Positions 1-7,624 of a stretch of 29,523 nt of DNA are shown in pieces. The notes under the pieces are model-generated. The model was given only the letters and a program-made list of their open reading frames with translations. It was not told the DNA's origin and made no database searches. The stretch comes from JAIRTY01 sp050257395. Lineage in GTDB: Bacteria; Actinomycetota; Actinomycetes; Streptosporangiales; Streptosporangiaceae. Numbering within the stretch: position 1 is the first letter of the stretch; the number at the start of each line of letters is the position of its first letter. The position numbers were made by a program, and so were the translations under genes. The DNA lies in assembly GCA_050257395.1 (NCBI GenBank), contig JBLMWU010000134.1:1-29523 (forward strand), given 5' to 3'.

Positions 1-756
1 GTGGTGTGGATCGTCTCCCTGTCGTTCAAGACGCCGGCCGCGATCACCGATCCGACCTTCTACCCGACGCAGTGGACGTGGTCCAACTACTCCGGCATCC
101 TGACCACCTCCACGTTCCTGAGACCGCTGCTCAACTCGATCGTCATCGGCCTGATCTCCACGGTCATCGCGGTGACGTTCGCCTCGCTGGCGGCGTATGC
201 GGTGGCCCGGCTGTCCTTCCCCGGCAAGAGAGTGCTGATCGGGGTTTCGCTGCTGATCGCGATGTTCCCCCCGATCGCGCTGGCCACCCCGCTGTTCAAC
301 ATCGAGCGGATCCTCGGCATCTTCAACACCTGGTGGGGGCTGGTCATCCCGTATGTGGCGACCGGCCTGCCGCTGGGCATCTACACGCTGTCCGCGTTCT
401 TCCGCGAGATCCCGTGGGAGCTGGAGAAGGCCGCCAAGGTGGACGGCGCCACCCCGTTCCAGGCGTTCACGCGGGTTATCGCCCCGCTGGCCGCCCCGGG
501 CATGGTCACCACCGCGATCCTCGTATTCATGTTCTGCTGGAACGAGTTCCTGCTCGCGATCACGCTGACCTCGACGACCGCCGCCCGCACCGCGCCGGCC
601 GCGATGGCGTTCTTCACCGGGAACTCGCAGTTCGCCGTGCCGACCGGGTCGATCTCCGCGGCGGCGGTGGTCATCACGGTCCCCATCATCATCTTCGTGC
701 TGTTCTTCCAGCGCCGGATCGTCGCCGGGCTCACCTCCGGCGCGGTCAAGGGCTGA
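1..756 (+). CDS. Sugar ABC transporter permease, MalG type (5' partial)
   Basis: Inner-membrane permease subunit of a carbohydrate importer of the MalG/MsmG type, the second of the usual permease pair. The visible 251 residues start just after where the first transmembrane helix of the family normally lies. Members are usually about 275-300 residues, so the true start is upstream of the window and the GTG at base 1 is probably internal. Hydrophobic helices are visible near residues 43-68, 77-98, 111-132, 168-190 and 218-237. The cytoplasmic EAA loop that docks on the ATPase is at about 140-167 (ELEKAAKVDGATPFQAF, then APLAAPG). A gap of 16 bases separates it from the ATPase gene, so the two form one operon. 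The substrate cannot be read from the sequence. The GH13 enzyme nearby suggests alpha-glucosides, by inference. Confidence 0.93.
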   Translation: MVWIVSLSFKTPAAITDPTFYPTQWTWSNYSGILTTSTFLRPLLNSIVIGLISTVIAVTFASLAAYAVARLSFPGKRVLIGVSLLIAMFPPIALATPLFNIERILGIFNTWWGLVIPYVATGLPLGIYTLSAFFREIPWELEKAAKVDGATPFQAFTRVIAPLAAPGMVTTAILVFMFCWNEFLLAITLTSTTAARTAPAAMAFFTGNSQFAVPTGSISAAAVVITVPIIIFVLFFQRRIVAGLTSGAVKG

Positions 757-772
757 GCGAAAGGGGGAGGCA

Positions 773-2065
773 GTGGCCGAGATCATCCTGGAGCACATCA
801 CCAAGCGGTTTCCCGATGGCGCGCTCGCGGTCAACGACTTCAACCTCGACATCGCGGACGGGGAGTTCGTGATCCTCGTCGGCCCGTCCGGCTGCGGCAA
901 GTCCACGACGCTGAACATGATCGCAGGGCTGGAGGACATCACCGAGGGGGAGCTGCGCATCGCCGGCAAGGTGGTCAACAACAAAGCGCCCAAAGACCGG
1001 GACATCGCCATGGTGTTCCAGAGTTACGCCCTGTACCCGCACATGACCGTGCGGCAGAACATGGGCTTCGCGCTGAAGCTGGCCAAGACCCCGCGCGACG
1101 TCATCGATGAAAAGGTCGAGGAGGCTGCCCGCATCCTGGACCTGACCCAGCACCTGGACCGCAGGCCCGCCAACCTGTCCGGCGGCCAGCGGCAGCGGGT
1201 CGCGATGGGCCGCGCGATCGTCCGGGACCCGGCCGCGTTCCTGATGGATGAGCCGCTGTCCAACCTGGACGCCAAGCTGCGGGTGCAGATGCGCACCGAG
1301 GTGTCCCGGATCCAGCGCCGGCTGGGCACCACGATGGTGTACGTGACGCATGACCAGACCGAGGCGATGACGCTCGGGGACCGGGTCGCGGTCATGCGTG
1401 CAGGGGTGCTGCAGCAGGTGGCCTCGCCCCAGGAACTGTACGACCGGCCCGCGAACCTGTTCGTGGCCGGGTTCATCGGCTCGCCCGCGATGAACTTCAT
1501 GGCGGGCACGCTGGCCGAAGGCAAGCTGCGCACCGGCCTCGGCGACATCCCGCTGACCGGGCGGCTCCAGCAGGCGCTGAGCAGGCCCGGGACCGGCCGG
1601 GACGTCATCGTCGGCATCCGCCCCGAGAACTTCGACGACCTCGCCCTGGTGCCCGGCGAGAGCCGGCGCAACGGGATCACTTTCCCGGCCAGCGTCGACG
1701 TGGTGGAATCCCTGGGATCGGAGAAATACGTCTACTTCACCAAGGAAATCGGCAACGTGCAGACCGCCGAGCTGGCCGAGCTGGCCCGTGACTCCGGCCG
1801 GGCGGATACCGGTGCCACGACCGAGACAGTGGTCGCCCGGCTCGATCCGGCCAGCCGGGTCGGGGAGGGGGAGACTGCCGAGCTCTGGGCGGACGTGCGG
1901 GCGCTGCACGTGTTCGACCCTTCGACCGGGAGGAACCTCACGCTGGGCGATGCCGGCTCGCCGGCCACAGCGGCCGGGTCACCCCCTGCCGGGGCGGCGC
2001 GGGCCCAGGCCGACGGTGCGGCCAGCACGCAGGACCCCGGTTCAGCGGCTGCGCCGCCGCGCTGA
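773..2065 (+). CDS. ABC transporter ATPase, MsmK/UgpC/MalK type
   Basis: Cytoplasmic ATPase that powers a carbohydrate ABC importer. All nucleotide-binding motifs are present: Walker A GPSGCGKST (37-45), Q-loop VFQSYALYPH (81-90), signature LSGGQRQ (135-141), Walker B FLMDEP (156-161), D-loop SNLDAKLR and switch His193. The region after about 235 is the TOBE/MalK-type regulatory domain. The start is GTG at 773, preceded by AAAGGGGGAGG. At 430 residues it is longer than the usual 360-380. The last 50 or so residues are an Ala/Gly/Pro-rich tail that looks unstructured. Its 3' end overlaps the convergent ParB-like gene by 24 bases. In actinomycetes one MsmK-type ATPase often serves several sugar transporters; here it sits directly beside a permease gene. 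Confidence 0.96.
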   Translation: MAEIILEHITKRFPDGALAVNDFNLDIADGEFVILVGPSGCGKSTTLNMIAGLEDITEGELRIAGKVVNNKAPKDRDIAMVFQSYALYPHMTVRQNMGFALKLAKTPRDVIDEKVEEAARILDLTQHLDRRPANLSGGQRQRVAMGRAIVRDPAAFLMDEPLSNLDAKLRVQMRTEVSRIQRRLGTTMVYVTHDQTEAMTLGDRVAVMRAGVLQQVASPQELYDRPANLFVAGFIGSPAMNFMAGTLAEGKLRTGLGDIPLTGRLQQALSRPGTGRDVIVGIRPENFDDLALVPGESRRNGITFPASVDVVESLGSEKYVYFTKEIGNVQTAELAELARDSGRADTGATTETVVARLDPASRVGEGETAELWADVRALHVFDPSTGRNLTLGDAGSPATAAGSPPAGAARAQADGAASTQDPGSAAAPPR

Positions 2066-2905
2066 TCCGAGCTCCCGCTGGAGTTCCCCGATGACCTCGT
2101 CGTTCCACTGGTGCGTGCGGATCAGCCGGTATCGTTCCCGGGCGATCGTCAGGTAGGCCTCGGCGTCAGTGTTCGAGCCGATCAGGTCGGCAGCCCGCAG
2201 CATCCGCACGACCGGGGTGAACTCCTCGGTGAACCACCTTCTGGACACCTCAGCCCGGTCGTAGAACTTGTGCTCATGCTGCATGAGCCGGAATCCCCAG
2301 GCTTCCACCGTCTCGCTGAGTTCCGCATAGGACCAGGGATCGGTGACGGTGACCTTGGCATAGGCCGGGGCGGGGAGCCTGACCCGGGATCGGAACAGCC
2401 GCTCGTAGTTCTTGAACAGCAGGTCGCTGCGGCGGTGGATGCCACGGGCCGGGACGGCGGTGAGGATCTCGGTCACGTAGGCGTCGATCGTCTTGAGCCC
2501 CGTGGCGATGGCTATCGACACCCGGTGATGGCCGTCGATCACGAAATGCAGGTCACCGACCCGGTACACGTCGATGGGCGGGATCGCCTCACCCCGCCGC
2601 TGCGCCAGCGCCAGCCGCTCCCAGCGCTCCCGGACCCGATTCGAGGTAGGCCGGAAGTGCCGGTCGAAGTCCCGGGCGGAGTCCACCGTGCCCACGATGC
2701 TGTCCAGCCGGATGGCCTGCAGGCCCAGCGGCCGTTCGCCCGTCCGGCCCAGGGCGGCGACCACCTCGTCAAACGGCAGGATCAGGTTGACATCGTCCGG
2801 CTCCCGGCGCAGCCGGTGGGCGATCCTCGCCAGGACCTGGCGGCGGCGGGCACGCTGGAAATCGTTCTCGGCGTCGGCGCGCGGGAAGCCCGTGTCAGCG
2901 GGCAC
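2042..2905 (-). CDS. ParB/Srx-fold (ParB N-terminal-like) protein
   Basis: Protein of 287 residues with a ParB/sulfiredoxin-like core. The stretch IPPIDVYRVGDLHFVIDGHH (108-127) followed by RVS carries the family's GHHR-type signature, here DGHHRVSIAIA. The C-terminal half (about 160-280) is charged and helical and I do not recognise it. There is no obvious ParB helix-turn-helix and no parA neighbour, so a role in chromosome segregation is not supported. The GTG at 2905 was chosen because it overlaps the end of the upstream phosphoesterase gene by 11 bases. A GTG at 2929 (8 codons longer) is an alternative, and neither has a clear ribosome site. It is the last gene of a three-gene overlapping minus-strand operon. 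Proteins of this fold can be CTPases or nucleases; the function here is unknown. Confidence 0.8.
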   Translation of the reverse strand: MPADTGFPRADAENDFQRARRRQVLARIAHRLRREPDDVNLILPFDEVVAALGRTGERPLGLQAIRLDSIVGTVDSARDFDRHFRPTSNRVRERWERLALAQRRGEAIPPIDVYRVGDLHFVIDGHHRVSIAIATGLKTIDAYVTEILTAVPARGIHRRSDLLFKNYERLFRSRVRLPAPAYAKVTVTDPWSYAELSETVEAWGFRLMQHEHKFYDRAEVSRRWFTEEFTPVVRMLRAADLIGSNTDAEAYLTIARERYRLIRTHQWNDEVIGELQRELGSARRRSR

Positions 2906-3599
2906 GGCCCTGGCCTGCCGGGAGGTCACGGACCAGCCCGGTGACAGGATCGAGGTCGAACAGGCAGTGGCCGGTGACGTTGCGCACCAGCGTCCTGCCC
3001 AGCCTCCGGGCGGGGCTGGCGGTTTCCTGGGGACGCACATGGCCGTGCAGGAGCACGGCGGGCTGGAGCCCGGCGGCGAGCGTGTTCAGCGCGCCGAAGC
3101 CCTGGTGCGGGAGGTCGTCGCCGTCGCCGCAGCCCCGCGGTGGTGCGTGGGTGAGCAGCACGTCCACCCCCCGGCCGTCACGCAGCCGGAGCAGAGCGGC
3201 GCGCCGGGCCAGGACGCGGGCGCGACGGGCCTGCTGCCGCTGGGTGTACTGATTGGGGCCGCCGGTGTAGCGGCGGCAGCCGCCCAGCCCGGCTACCCGC
3301 AACCCGGCGACCGTGATGATCCGGCCGTCGGCGCAGACGGCACCGCTGGGCCACGGCGGCTGGGCCGGGAACCCGGCCCGCAGCGTCAGGCCGGCCCGTG
3401 AGGTCCGGTATCCGGAGACGTCCGGGTCATGATTGCCGGGCACGAATGCCAGCGGCACGTCAAGCGCGTCCATGAGGTAGCCGAGGTAGCCGAACGGCAG
3501 ATCTCCGCAAGCCAGGATCACCCCGGCCCGGCCCGCCGGCCGCACGCCGGCCAGCAGCCCCGCGTCCACCTCGTCGGACACCGCTAGGACGCGGACCAC
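2895..3599 (-). CDS. Calcineurin-like metallophosphoesterase
   Basis: Predicted cytoplasmic metal-dependent phosphoesterase of 234 residues. The ordered metal-site motifs are SDEVD (8-12, in place of the common DxH), CGD (31-33), GNHD (55-58), THAPP with His151 and HGHV (185-188). This is a small YfcE/Icc-type phosphoesterase; the substrate cannot be inferred. The start is the GTG at 3597-3599, which shares base 3599 with the TAG of the upstream small membrane-protein gene (TAGTG). Its own TGA lies inside the start region of the ParB-like gene. These overlaps suggest translational coupling of the three genes. The SDEVD first motif has Glu where His is usual. I believe this variant occurs in a known subgroup, so activity is plausible. 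Confidence 0.88.
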   Translation of the reverse strand: MVRVLAVSDEVDAGLLAGVRPAGRAGVILACGDLPFGYLGYLMDALDVPLAFVPGNHDPDVSGYRTSRAGLTLRAGFPAQPPWPSGAVCADGRIITVAGLRVAGLGGCRRYTGGPNQYTQRQQARRARVLARRAALLRLRDGRGVDVLLTHAPPRGCGDGDDLPHQGFGALNTLAAGLQPAVLLHGHVRPQETASPARRLGRTLVRNVTGHCLFDLDPVTGLVRDLPAGQGRAR

Positions 3600-3988
3600 T
3601 ACGCGGGCTCCCGGACGTCCAGTCCACGCTGGCGCAGCGCGGCCTCCACGCGGTAGATCTCGGCCCGCGGAGCCCTTTCCCCGCCCGGCGGCGGGCTCAC
3701 GTCCAGCCGCTCGCAGGCGGCGGCCAGTGCGTCCAGGTAGGCACTGCGTACCGCCCGTACCCGGATGTGCTTGGCAGGCAGGTCCGTCCGGGTCTCGGTG
3801 GACTCCAACTCGGCGCGGAGCCGGCGCAGGTCCGCGGCCAGCCGTTCGTCTGCGATGACGGTAGGAGCGGCAGGCCGCCGGTGGTGCTCCCCTGCCCAGT
3901 GCAGCAGCCGGGACCCGGCGATGAGCAGGTATCCGGCGGCGGTGGGCAGGAGCACCACGGCGATCAGTTCCGCGACCCGGCTCACCAC
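3599..3988 (-). CDS. Small single-helix membrane protein with coiled-coil-like tail
   Basis: Unrecognised protein of 129 residues (128 if the second of two adjacent GTG codons, at 3985, is used). Residues 7-26 form one hydrophobic helix (LIAVVLLPTAAGYLLIAGSR). A basic linker WAGEHHRRPA follows, then a charged helical region (about 44-95) with heptad-like Leu/Ala spacing, and an acidic-basic C-terminus. No signal peptidase site is evident, so it is probably a membrane-anchored cytoplasmic protein. An AAAAGG stretch directly precedes the GTG pair. Its TAG overlaps the phosphoesterase GTG by one base, so it heads the operon. The same frame stays open far upstream, across the opposite GH13 gene, but that part is antisense to a clear enzyme and was not included. 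Confidence 0.7.
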   Translation of the reverse strand: MVSRVAELIAVVLLPTAAGYLLIAGSRLLHWAGEHHRRPAAPTVIADERLAADLRRLRAELESTETRTDLPAKHIRVRAVRSAYLDALAAACERLDVSPPPGGERAPRAEIYRVEAALRQRGLDVREPA

Positions 3989-4121
3989 CTTTTCAGTGTC
4001 AGCCTCCCGGCCGCCCGCAGCAAGTCCGGCGGCGCCGGGCACAGTCCGCGCTGGGCACTTCGTTCGGTGCCCTCGTCTGTGCGCATCCCGGCCCGGGCGG
4101 ATGCCGCGGGCCGGTACCCCG

Positions 4122-4127
4122 TAGGGT
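4122..4127 (+). promoter_or_regulatory. Possible -10 box for a leaderless GH13 transcript
   Basis: TAGGGT lies 8 bases before the ATG at 4136 (5 before the alternative GTG at 4133), and there is no convincing ribosome site. Actinobacteria commonly have leaderless mRNAs with a TANNNT box at this distance. No matching -35 was identified. The 147-base divergent gap (3989-4135) must also carry the promoter of the minus-strand operon. Confidence 0.35.
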
Positions 4128-4135
4128 GCTGGGTG

Positions 4136-5719
4136 ATGAGCGACGCCGCGGACCGGTGGTGGCTGGGCGCCACGCTGTACCACATCTATGTCCGCTCGTT
4201 CGCCGACACCGACGGCGACGGCTACGGCGACCTGCGCGGCGTGACCGGGCGGCTGGACCACCTCGCCTGGCTCGGCGTGGACGGGATCTGGCTGTCCCCG
4301 ACCATGCCCTCGCCGGACGAGGACTGGGGCTACGACGTCGCGGACTACACCGCCGTCCACCCGGAACTCGGCACCCTCGGCGACCTGGACGAGCTGATCG
4401 CCAGGGCGGATGGCCTCGGCATCCGGGTCATGCTCGACCTGGTGCCCAACCACACCAGCAGCGCCCACCCCTGGTTCGCGGAGGCGCGCGCGAGCCGCGA
4501 CTCGCCGCGCCGGCACTGGTACGTGTGGGCGGACCCGGCGCCCGGCGGCGGGCCGCCCAACAACTGGCTGGACCCGACCGGCGCGCCCGCCTGGACCCTC
4601 GACGGGCACACCGGCCAGTACTACCTGCACAACTACCTGCCCGGCCAGCCCGACCTGAACTGGTGGGAGCCGGCCGTGCACGAGGAGTTCCGCCGGATCC
4701 TGCGGTTCTGGTTCGGCCGGGGCGTGGCCGGGGTGCGGATCGACGTGGCGCACGGCCTGTACAAGGACGCGGAGCTGCGGGACAACCCGCCGCTCGGCGA
4801 CGGCAGCCCGCAGGACGGGCGGCACGGGCTGCGCTCGGCCTTCAGCGCCAACCAGCCCGAGGTGCACGACGTGTACCGGGACTGGCGGCGGATCGCCGAC
4901 GGCTACCGCCCGCCGCGGCTGCTGCTCGGCGAGACCTGGGTGGGGGACCTCGCCCGGCTCGCCGGGTACTACGGCCACGACGACGAGCTGCAGCTCGCGC
5001 TGAACATCCCGTTCCTGTTCGCGGGCTTCACCGCGCCCGCGCTGGCCGGCGTGGTGGCCGAGACGCTGGCGCGGCTGCCGCCGCGGGCCTGCCCGGTGTG
5101 GGCCGCGTCCAACCACGACGCCGGGCGGTTCCCGTCCCGCTGGTGCGAGGGCGACGAGGACCGGGCCAGGCTCGCGCTGCTGGTGCTGGCGACGCTGCCG
5201 GGCACGCTCGTGCTCTACTACGGCGACGAGATCGCGATGACCGACACGGCCGTGCCGCCGGAGCTGCGCCGCGACCCGATGAGCCTGGACCGGCCAGCGG
5301 GCGCGTGCCGGGACCGCGGCCGGACCCCGATGCCGTGGGACGCCTCGCCCGCGGCCGGGTTCACCGCCGGGCCGGGACGGCCCTGGCTGCCGCTCGGCGG
5401 GCACGCCGCCCGCAACGTGGCCAGCCAGCGGGCGGACGCCGGGTCGGTGCTGTGGCTGTGCCGCCGGCTGCTCGGCCTGCGCCGCGAATGGCTGGGCGGC
5501 GCCGGGGCCGCGGACTACCGGCAGCTGCCCGCGCCGCCGGGCGTGTGGTGCTACCGGACCGGCCCGCTGGTGGTGGCGGCGAACTTGAGCGACGGGCCGG
5601 CCAGCCTGCCCGGCCCGGCCGGGGAGGTGCTGCTCACCACGCACGGGGCGGATGGGCAGGCCGCCGCCCCGGGCTCGCTCGGCCCGTGGGAGGGCGCCGT
5701 CATCCGCCCTGCGCCCTGA
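4136..5719 (+). CDS. GH13 alpha-glucosidase / oligosaccharide hydrolase
   Basis: Glycoside hydrolase family 13 enzyme of 527 residues with a (beta/alpha)8 barrel. Landmarks in order are DGDGYGDLRGV (26-36, typical of oligo-1,6-glucosidase/alpha-glucosidase members), conserved region I DLVPNH (101-106), region II GVRIDVAH with Arg201 and the nucleophile Asp203, region III LLLGETW with the acid/base Glu266, and region IV SNHD with Asp328. No signal peptide is seen, so it should act in the cytoplasm on imported oligosaccharides; the ABC importer genes just upstream fit this. Exact specificity (alpha-1,4, alpha-1,6, trehalose or sucrose) cannot be read. ATG 4136 was chosen because similarity to the family begins at WWLGATLYHIYVRSF; GTG 4133 is possible. 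The C-terminus overlaps the convergent SGNH gene by 20 bases. Confidence 0.93.
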   Translation: MSDAADRWWLGATLYHIYVRSFADTDGDGYGDLRGVTGRLDHLAWLGVDGIWLSPTMPSPDEDWGYDVADYTAVHPELGTLGDLDELIARADGLGIRVMLDLVPNHTSSAHPWFAEARASRDSPRRHWYVWADPAPGGGPPNNWLDPTGAPAWTLDGHTGQYYLHNYLPGQPDLNWWEPAVHEEFRRILRFWFGRGVAGVRIDVAHGLYKDAELRDNPPLGDGSPQDGRHGLRSAFSANQPEVHDVYRDWRRIADGYRPPRLLLGETWVGDLARLAGYYGHDDELQLALNIPFLFAGFTAPALAGVVAETLARLPPRACPVWAASNHDAGRFPSRWCEGDEDRARLALLVLATLPGTLVLYYGDEIAMTDTAVPPELRRDPMSLDRPAGACRDRGRTPMPWDASPAAGFTAGPGRPWLPLGGHAARNVASQRADAGSVLWLCRRLLGLRREWLGGAGAADYRQLPAPPGVWCYRTGPLVVAANLSDGPASLPGPAGEVLLTTHGADGQAAAPGSLGPWEGAVIRPAP

Positions 5720-7154
5720 CCCCGCCGGCGCTGCTGGGGCCGGTGGCGGTGCGCAGGACCGCCTGATCGGTGAGGGCGATCGCGAGCTGGCCAAGGGCAG
5801 TGGGATGGAACGGCGCGGGCGCGGTCAGTCCCTGCACGTACGGCTGGGCGCTGCACAGCTGATGGCCGGCGAAGTCAGGCTGCGGTGACGCGAACCCGAA
5901 CTGCTGGGCGCCCTTGGCCAGCACGGCGTTGAGGGTGGCCAGCCGGGAGTTCAGGGTGCGCAGCTTGACGTCGGTCAGCCCGGCCTTGGTGAGGCAGGCG
6001 GCGGTGGGGCCGAACGGGTCGTAGTACCGGTTGACGATGACCGTGGGGTGGCCGGGCAGGGTGGCGAGCTGGCTCAGCAGCTGCAGGTAGTCCTTGCTGA
6101 ACTGGGCGAGCTGCTGCTGGAAGTAGGCGGTGGTGGCCCGGTCGTCGCAGCGCGGCGCGACCGCGCAGTACACCACCATGGTGGACCAGTTCAGGTCGTC
6201 GGCGCCGACGCTGACGATGACGACCGTGGCGTGCGGTGCCCGCTGCGCGACGTCGATCTGCGGCGGCAGGTGCCGGCCGCTGCGGAACTGGGAGCCGAGC
6301 AGGCCCTCGCTGATGGTGGCGCTGTCGCAGGACGCGTTCAGCACGTGCCAGTCGTTGGCGGCGGCCAGGTCGCTGGCGTAGGAATCGGGGCTGCGGCCGC
6401 ACGCCGCGTCCGACCAGGTCCCGCGGGAGACCTGGGCCAGCCCCGCGCCAGCGGCCGTGGAGTCGCCCAGCACCACGGCCTGGACGCCGGGCAGGGCCGG
6501 CCCGGCCGGGCGGGCGCGTGCGTTCACCGGGGTGTTGCCCACCAGCTCGTTCAGGGAGTGCACCTGCTGCAGCACCGCGGGGGCCCGGTAGGTGGTGATC
6601 ATGATGGCGCCGACGTTGATGGCCTCGGTCACCACCAGGCCGGCGACGACCAGCTTGATGGTGGTCCGGGGCGGGAGCCGGCGCCAGCCGGCCAGCGCGC
6701 CGACCCCGACCAGGGCGCAGGCCCCGGCGATCACCGTCTCCCAGGTGAAGTAGTGCAGCCAGCCGGCGGCGAGCCGGCTGCCCAGCAGCCGGGTGGCACC
6801 GGCCGGCTTGGACCCCTGGACGAAAGTGGTCAGTTCGCTGTTGATGGTGATCTGGCTGAGCTGGACTTTCGGCCGGACGGGGCCGGTGAACTGCTGGGTT
6901 GTCGGCAGGCTCTGGCCGAACAGGTCGATCTCGCCCGGGCCGGACAGGCTCAGGTCCGGCATGGTGGCGCCGACCCGCAGGTCCTGGCCCGCGACGCCGA
7001 CCGTCTGCAGCGGGGTGACGGCCAGCGCGACCGCGATCGAGCCGGCGGTCACCAGCAGGATCACCGCCAGCCAGGTCAGCCAGCGGGCACCGCGGATCGC
7101 GTGGCCGCGCAGGGGACGGTGCGGCACCATGCGGGACAGCCGTTCGGTCAGCAC
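5700..7154 (-). CDS. Membrane-anchored SGNH/GDSL hydrolase
   Basis: Protein of 484 residues. A membrane helix lies at about 26-48, an exported-looking segment follows, two more helices lie near 138-157 and 167-187, and then comes a C-terminal SGNH/GDSL esterase-like domain from about 224. Block I is VVLGDSTAAGAG with Ser232 as nucleophile. Block III is VGADD (316-320), where Asp replaces the usual Asn of GxND. Block V is PFHPTALG with His450. The usual Asp three residues before His is Ala, as in other actinomycete members that use a dyad. Cysteines at 252, 276, 330, 336, 387 and 434 could form disulphides outside the cell. The start is GTG 7154, preceded by GGAG at 7 bases; an in-frame ATG 8 codons later is possible. 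Natural substrate unknown (lipid, cell-wall acyl or acetyl ester). Confidence 0.85.
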   Translation of the reverse strand: MLTERLSRMVPHRPLRGHAIRGARWLTWLAVILLVTAGSIAVALAVTPLQTVGVAGQDLRVGATMPDLSLSGPGEIDLFGQSLPTTQQFTGPVRPKVQLSQITINSELTTFVQGSKPAGATRLLGSRLAAGWLHYFTWETVIAGACALVGVGALAGWRRLPPRTTIKLVVAGLVVTEAINVGAIMITTYRAPAVLQQVHSLNELVGNTPVNARARPAGPALPGVQAVVLGDSTAAGAGLAQVSRGTWSDAACGRSPDSYASDLAAANDWHVLNASCDSATISEGLLGSQFRSGRHLPPQIDVAQRAPHATVVIVSVGADDLNWSTMVVYCAVAPRCDDRATTAYFQQQLAQFSKDYLQLLSQLATLPGHPTVIVNRYYDPFGPTAACLTKAGLTDVKLRTLNSRLATLNAVLAKGAQQFGFASPQPDFAGHQLCSAQPYVQGLTAPAPFHPTALGQLAIALTDQAVLRTATGPSSAGGVRAQGG

Positions 7155-7273
7155 CGGCGGTCTCCGGAACCCGGCATCGGCGAACCCGGCCGCGCGGCGG
7201 CGCGGCCAGCTGCCCTCCCTGAGACGGTGCCCATACCCTCCACGAAGTTACCCGGCCGGCCGGCGGGCACACG

Positions 7274-7305
7274 CCGGCCCCGCCGGCCTTTGCCGGCGGG
7301 GCCGG
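7274..7305 (-). terminator. 14-bp GC hairpin, terminator-like
   Basis: Arms 7274-7287 and 7292-7305 are perfectly complementary (14 bp) around a 4-base loop. There is no T tract on either side, as is common for actinobacterial hairpin terminators. It lies downstream of the 20-codon ORF and 120 bases upstream of the SGNH start. It could end the short transcript or act inside an SGNH leader. Confidence 0.55.
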
Positions 7306-7352
7306 TCGCGACGTCCGGTCGCGTGCTCCCCTCAGGGCTGGCGGATCTCAGC

Positions 7353-7379
7353 GCTGAGGAGCCTGCGGACTACCTCAGC
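7353..7379 (-). repeat. Inverted repeat overlapping the short-ORF stop
   Basis: On the minus strand GCTGAGG (7379-7373) pairs perfectly with CCTCAGC (7359-7353) across 13 bases. The first arm contains the TGA of the 20-codon ORF. The second arm is part of a 12-base palindrome at 7347-7358, so two alternative folds are possible. Confidence 0.5.
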
Positions 7380-7437
7380 GTGGGTCGTAGTGCTCGTAGC
7401 GGTACTGCAGCGACGGACGCCCATAACGCTTCGCCAT
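7375..7437 (-). CDS. 20-residue ORF with strong ribosome site
   Basis: ATG at 7437 to TGA at 7375 encodes MAKRYGRPSLQYRYEHYDPR. The ATG is preceded by GAGGGAGGTGCG, one of the best ribosome-site matches in the window. The peptide is basic and aromatic (four Tyr, four Arg), with no hydrophobic helix. It has no run of a single amino acid of the kind typical of attenuation leaders. The stop lies in a hairpin and a 14-bp hairpin follows about 70 bases on, which fits a short independent transcript. It could be a free small protein or a leader of the SGNH gene. I do not recognise it. Support is the ribosome site plus the 3' hairpins only. Confidence 0.4.
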   Translation of the reverse strand: MAKRYGRPSLQYRYEHYDPR

Positions 7438-7624
7438 CGCACCTCCCTCGGTTCCCCGTGCCTATCCCGGTCGCCGCAAGTATGACATGGGGATCTGAAG
7501 TAACCCTTTACCTTTTCTGGCCATCCGGCCAAGCGCGCTGCGCCGCGGGGTGCCGCGCCCGGCCGGAATCGTCCGCATGGGCCGAGGTCAGCAGTGGTTA
7601 GGCAACTCCGGTGCGCGCCGCTGG

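Larger units (their letters stand above)
7155..7624. other. 470-base intergenic stretch, partly lower GC
   Basis: This stretch separates the SGNH and MFS genes. It holds, read on the minus strand, a 20-codon ORF with a strong ribosome site (7437-7375), a 7-bp hairpin overlapping its stop, a 12-base palindrome CTCAGCGCTGAG (7347-7358) and a 14-bp hairpin (7274-7305). The part from about 7440 to 7540 is visibly richer in A and T than the flanking genes and could hold the promoter of the short ORF; no -35/-10 pair with proper spacing was found. A TAACTT box on the minus strand (7245-7250) could be a -10 element for the SGNH gene. Nothing convincing was seen in 7541-7624. Confidence 0.5.

Noticed and set aside
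3599..5794. 731-residue minus-strand open frame
   Set aside because: Most of it is antisense to the GH13 enzyme and is Arg/Pro/Gly-rich low-complexity sequence. Only its last 129 codons (3599-3988) look like a real protein and were kept.
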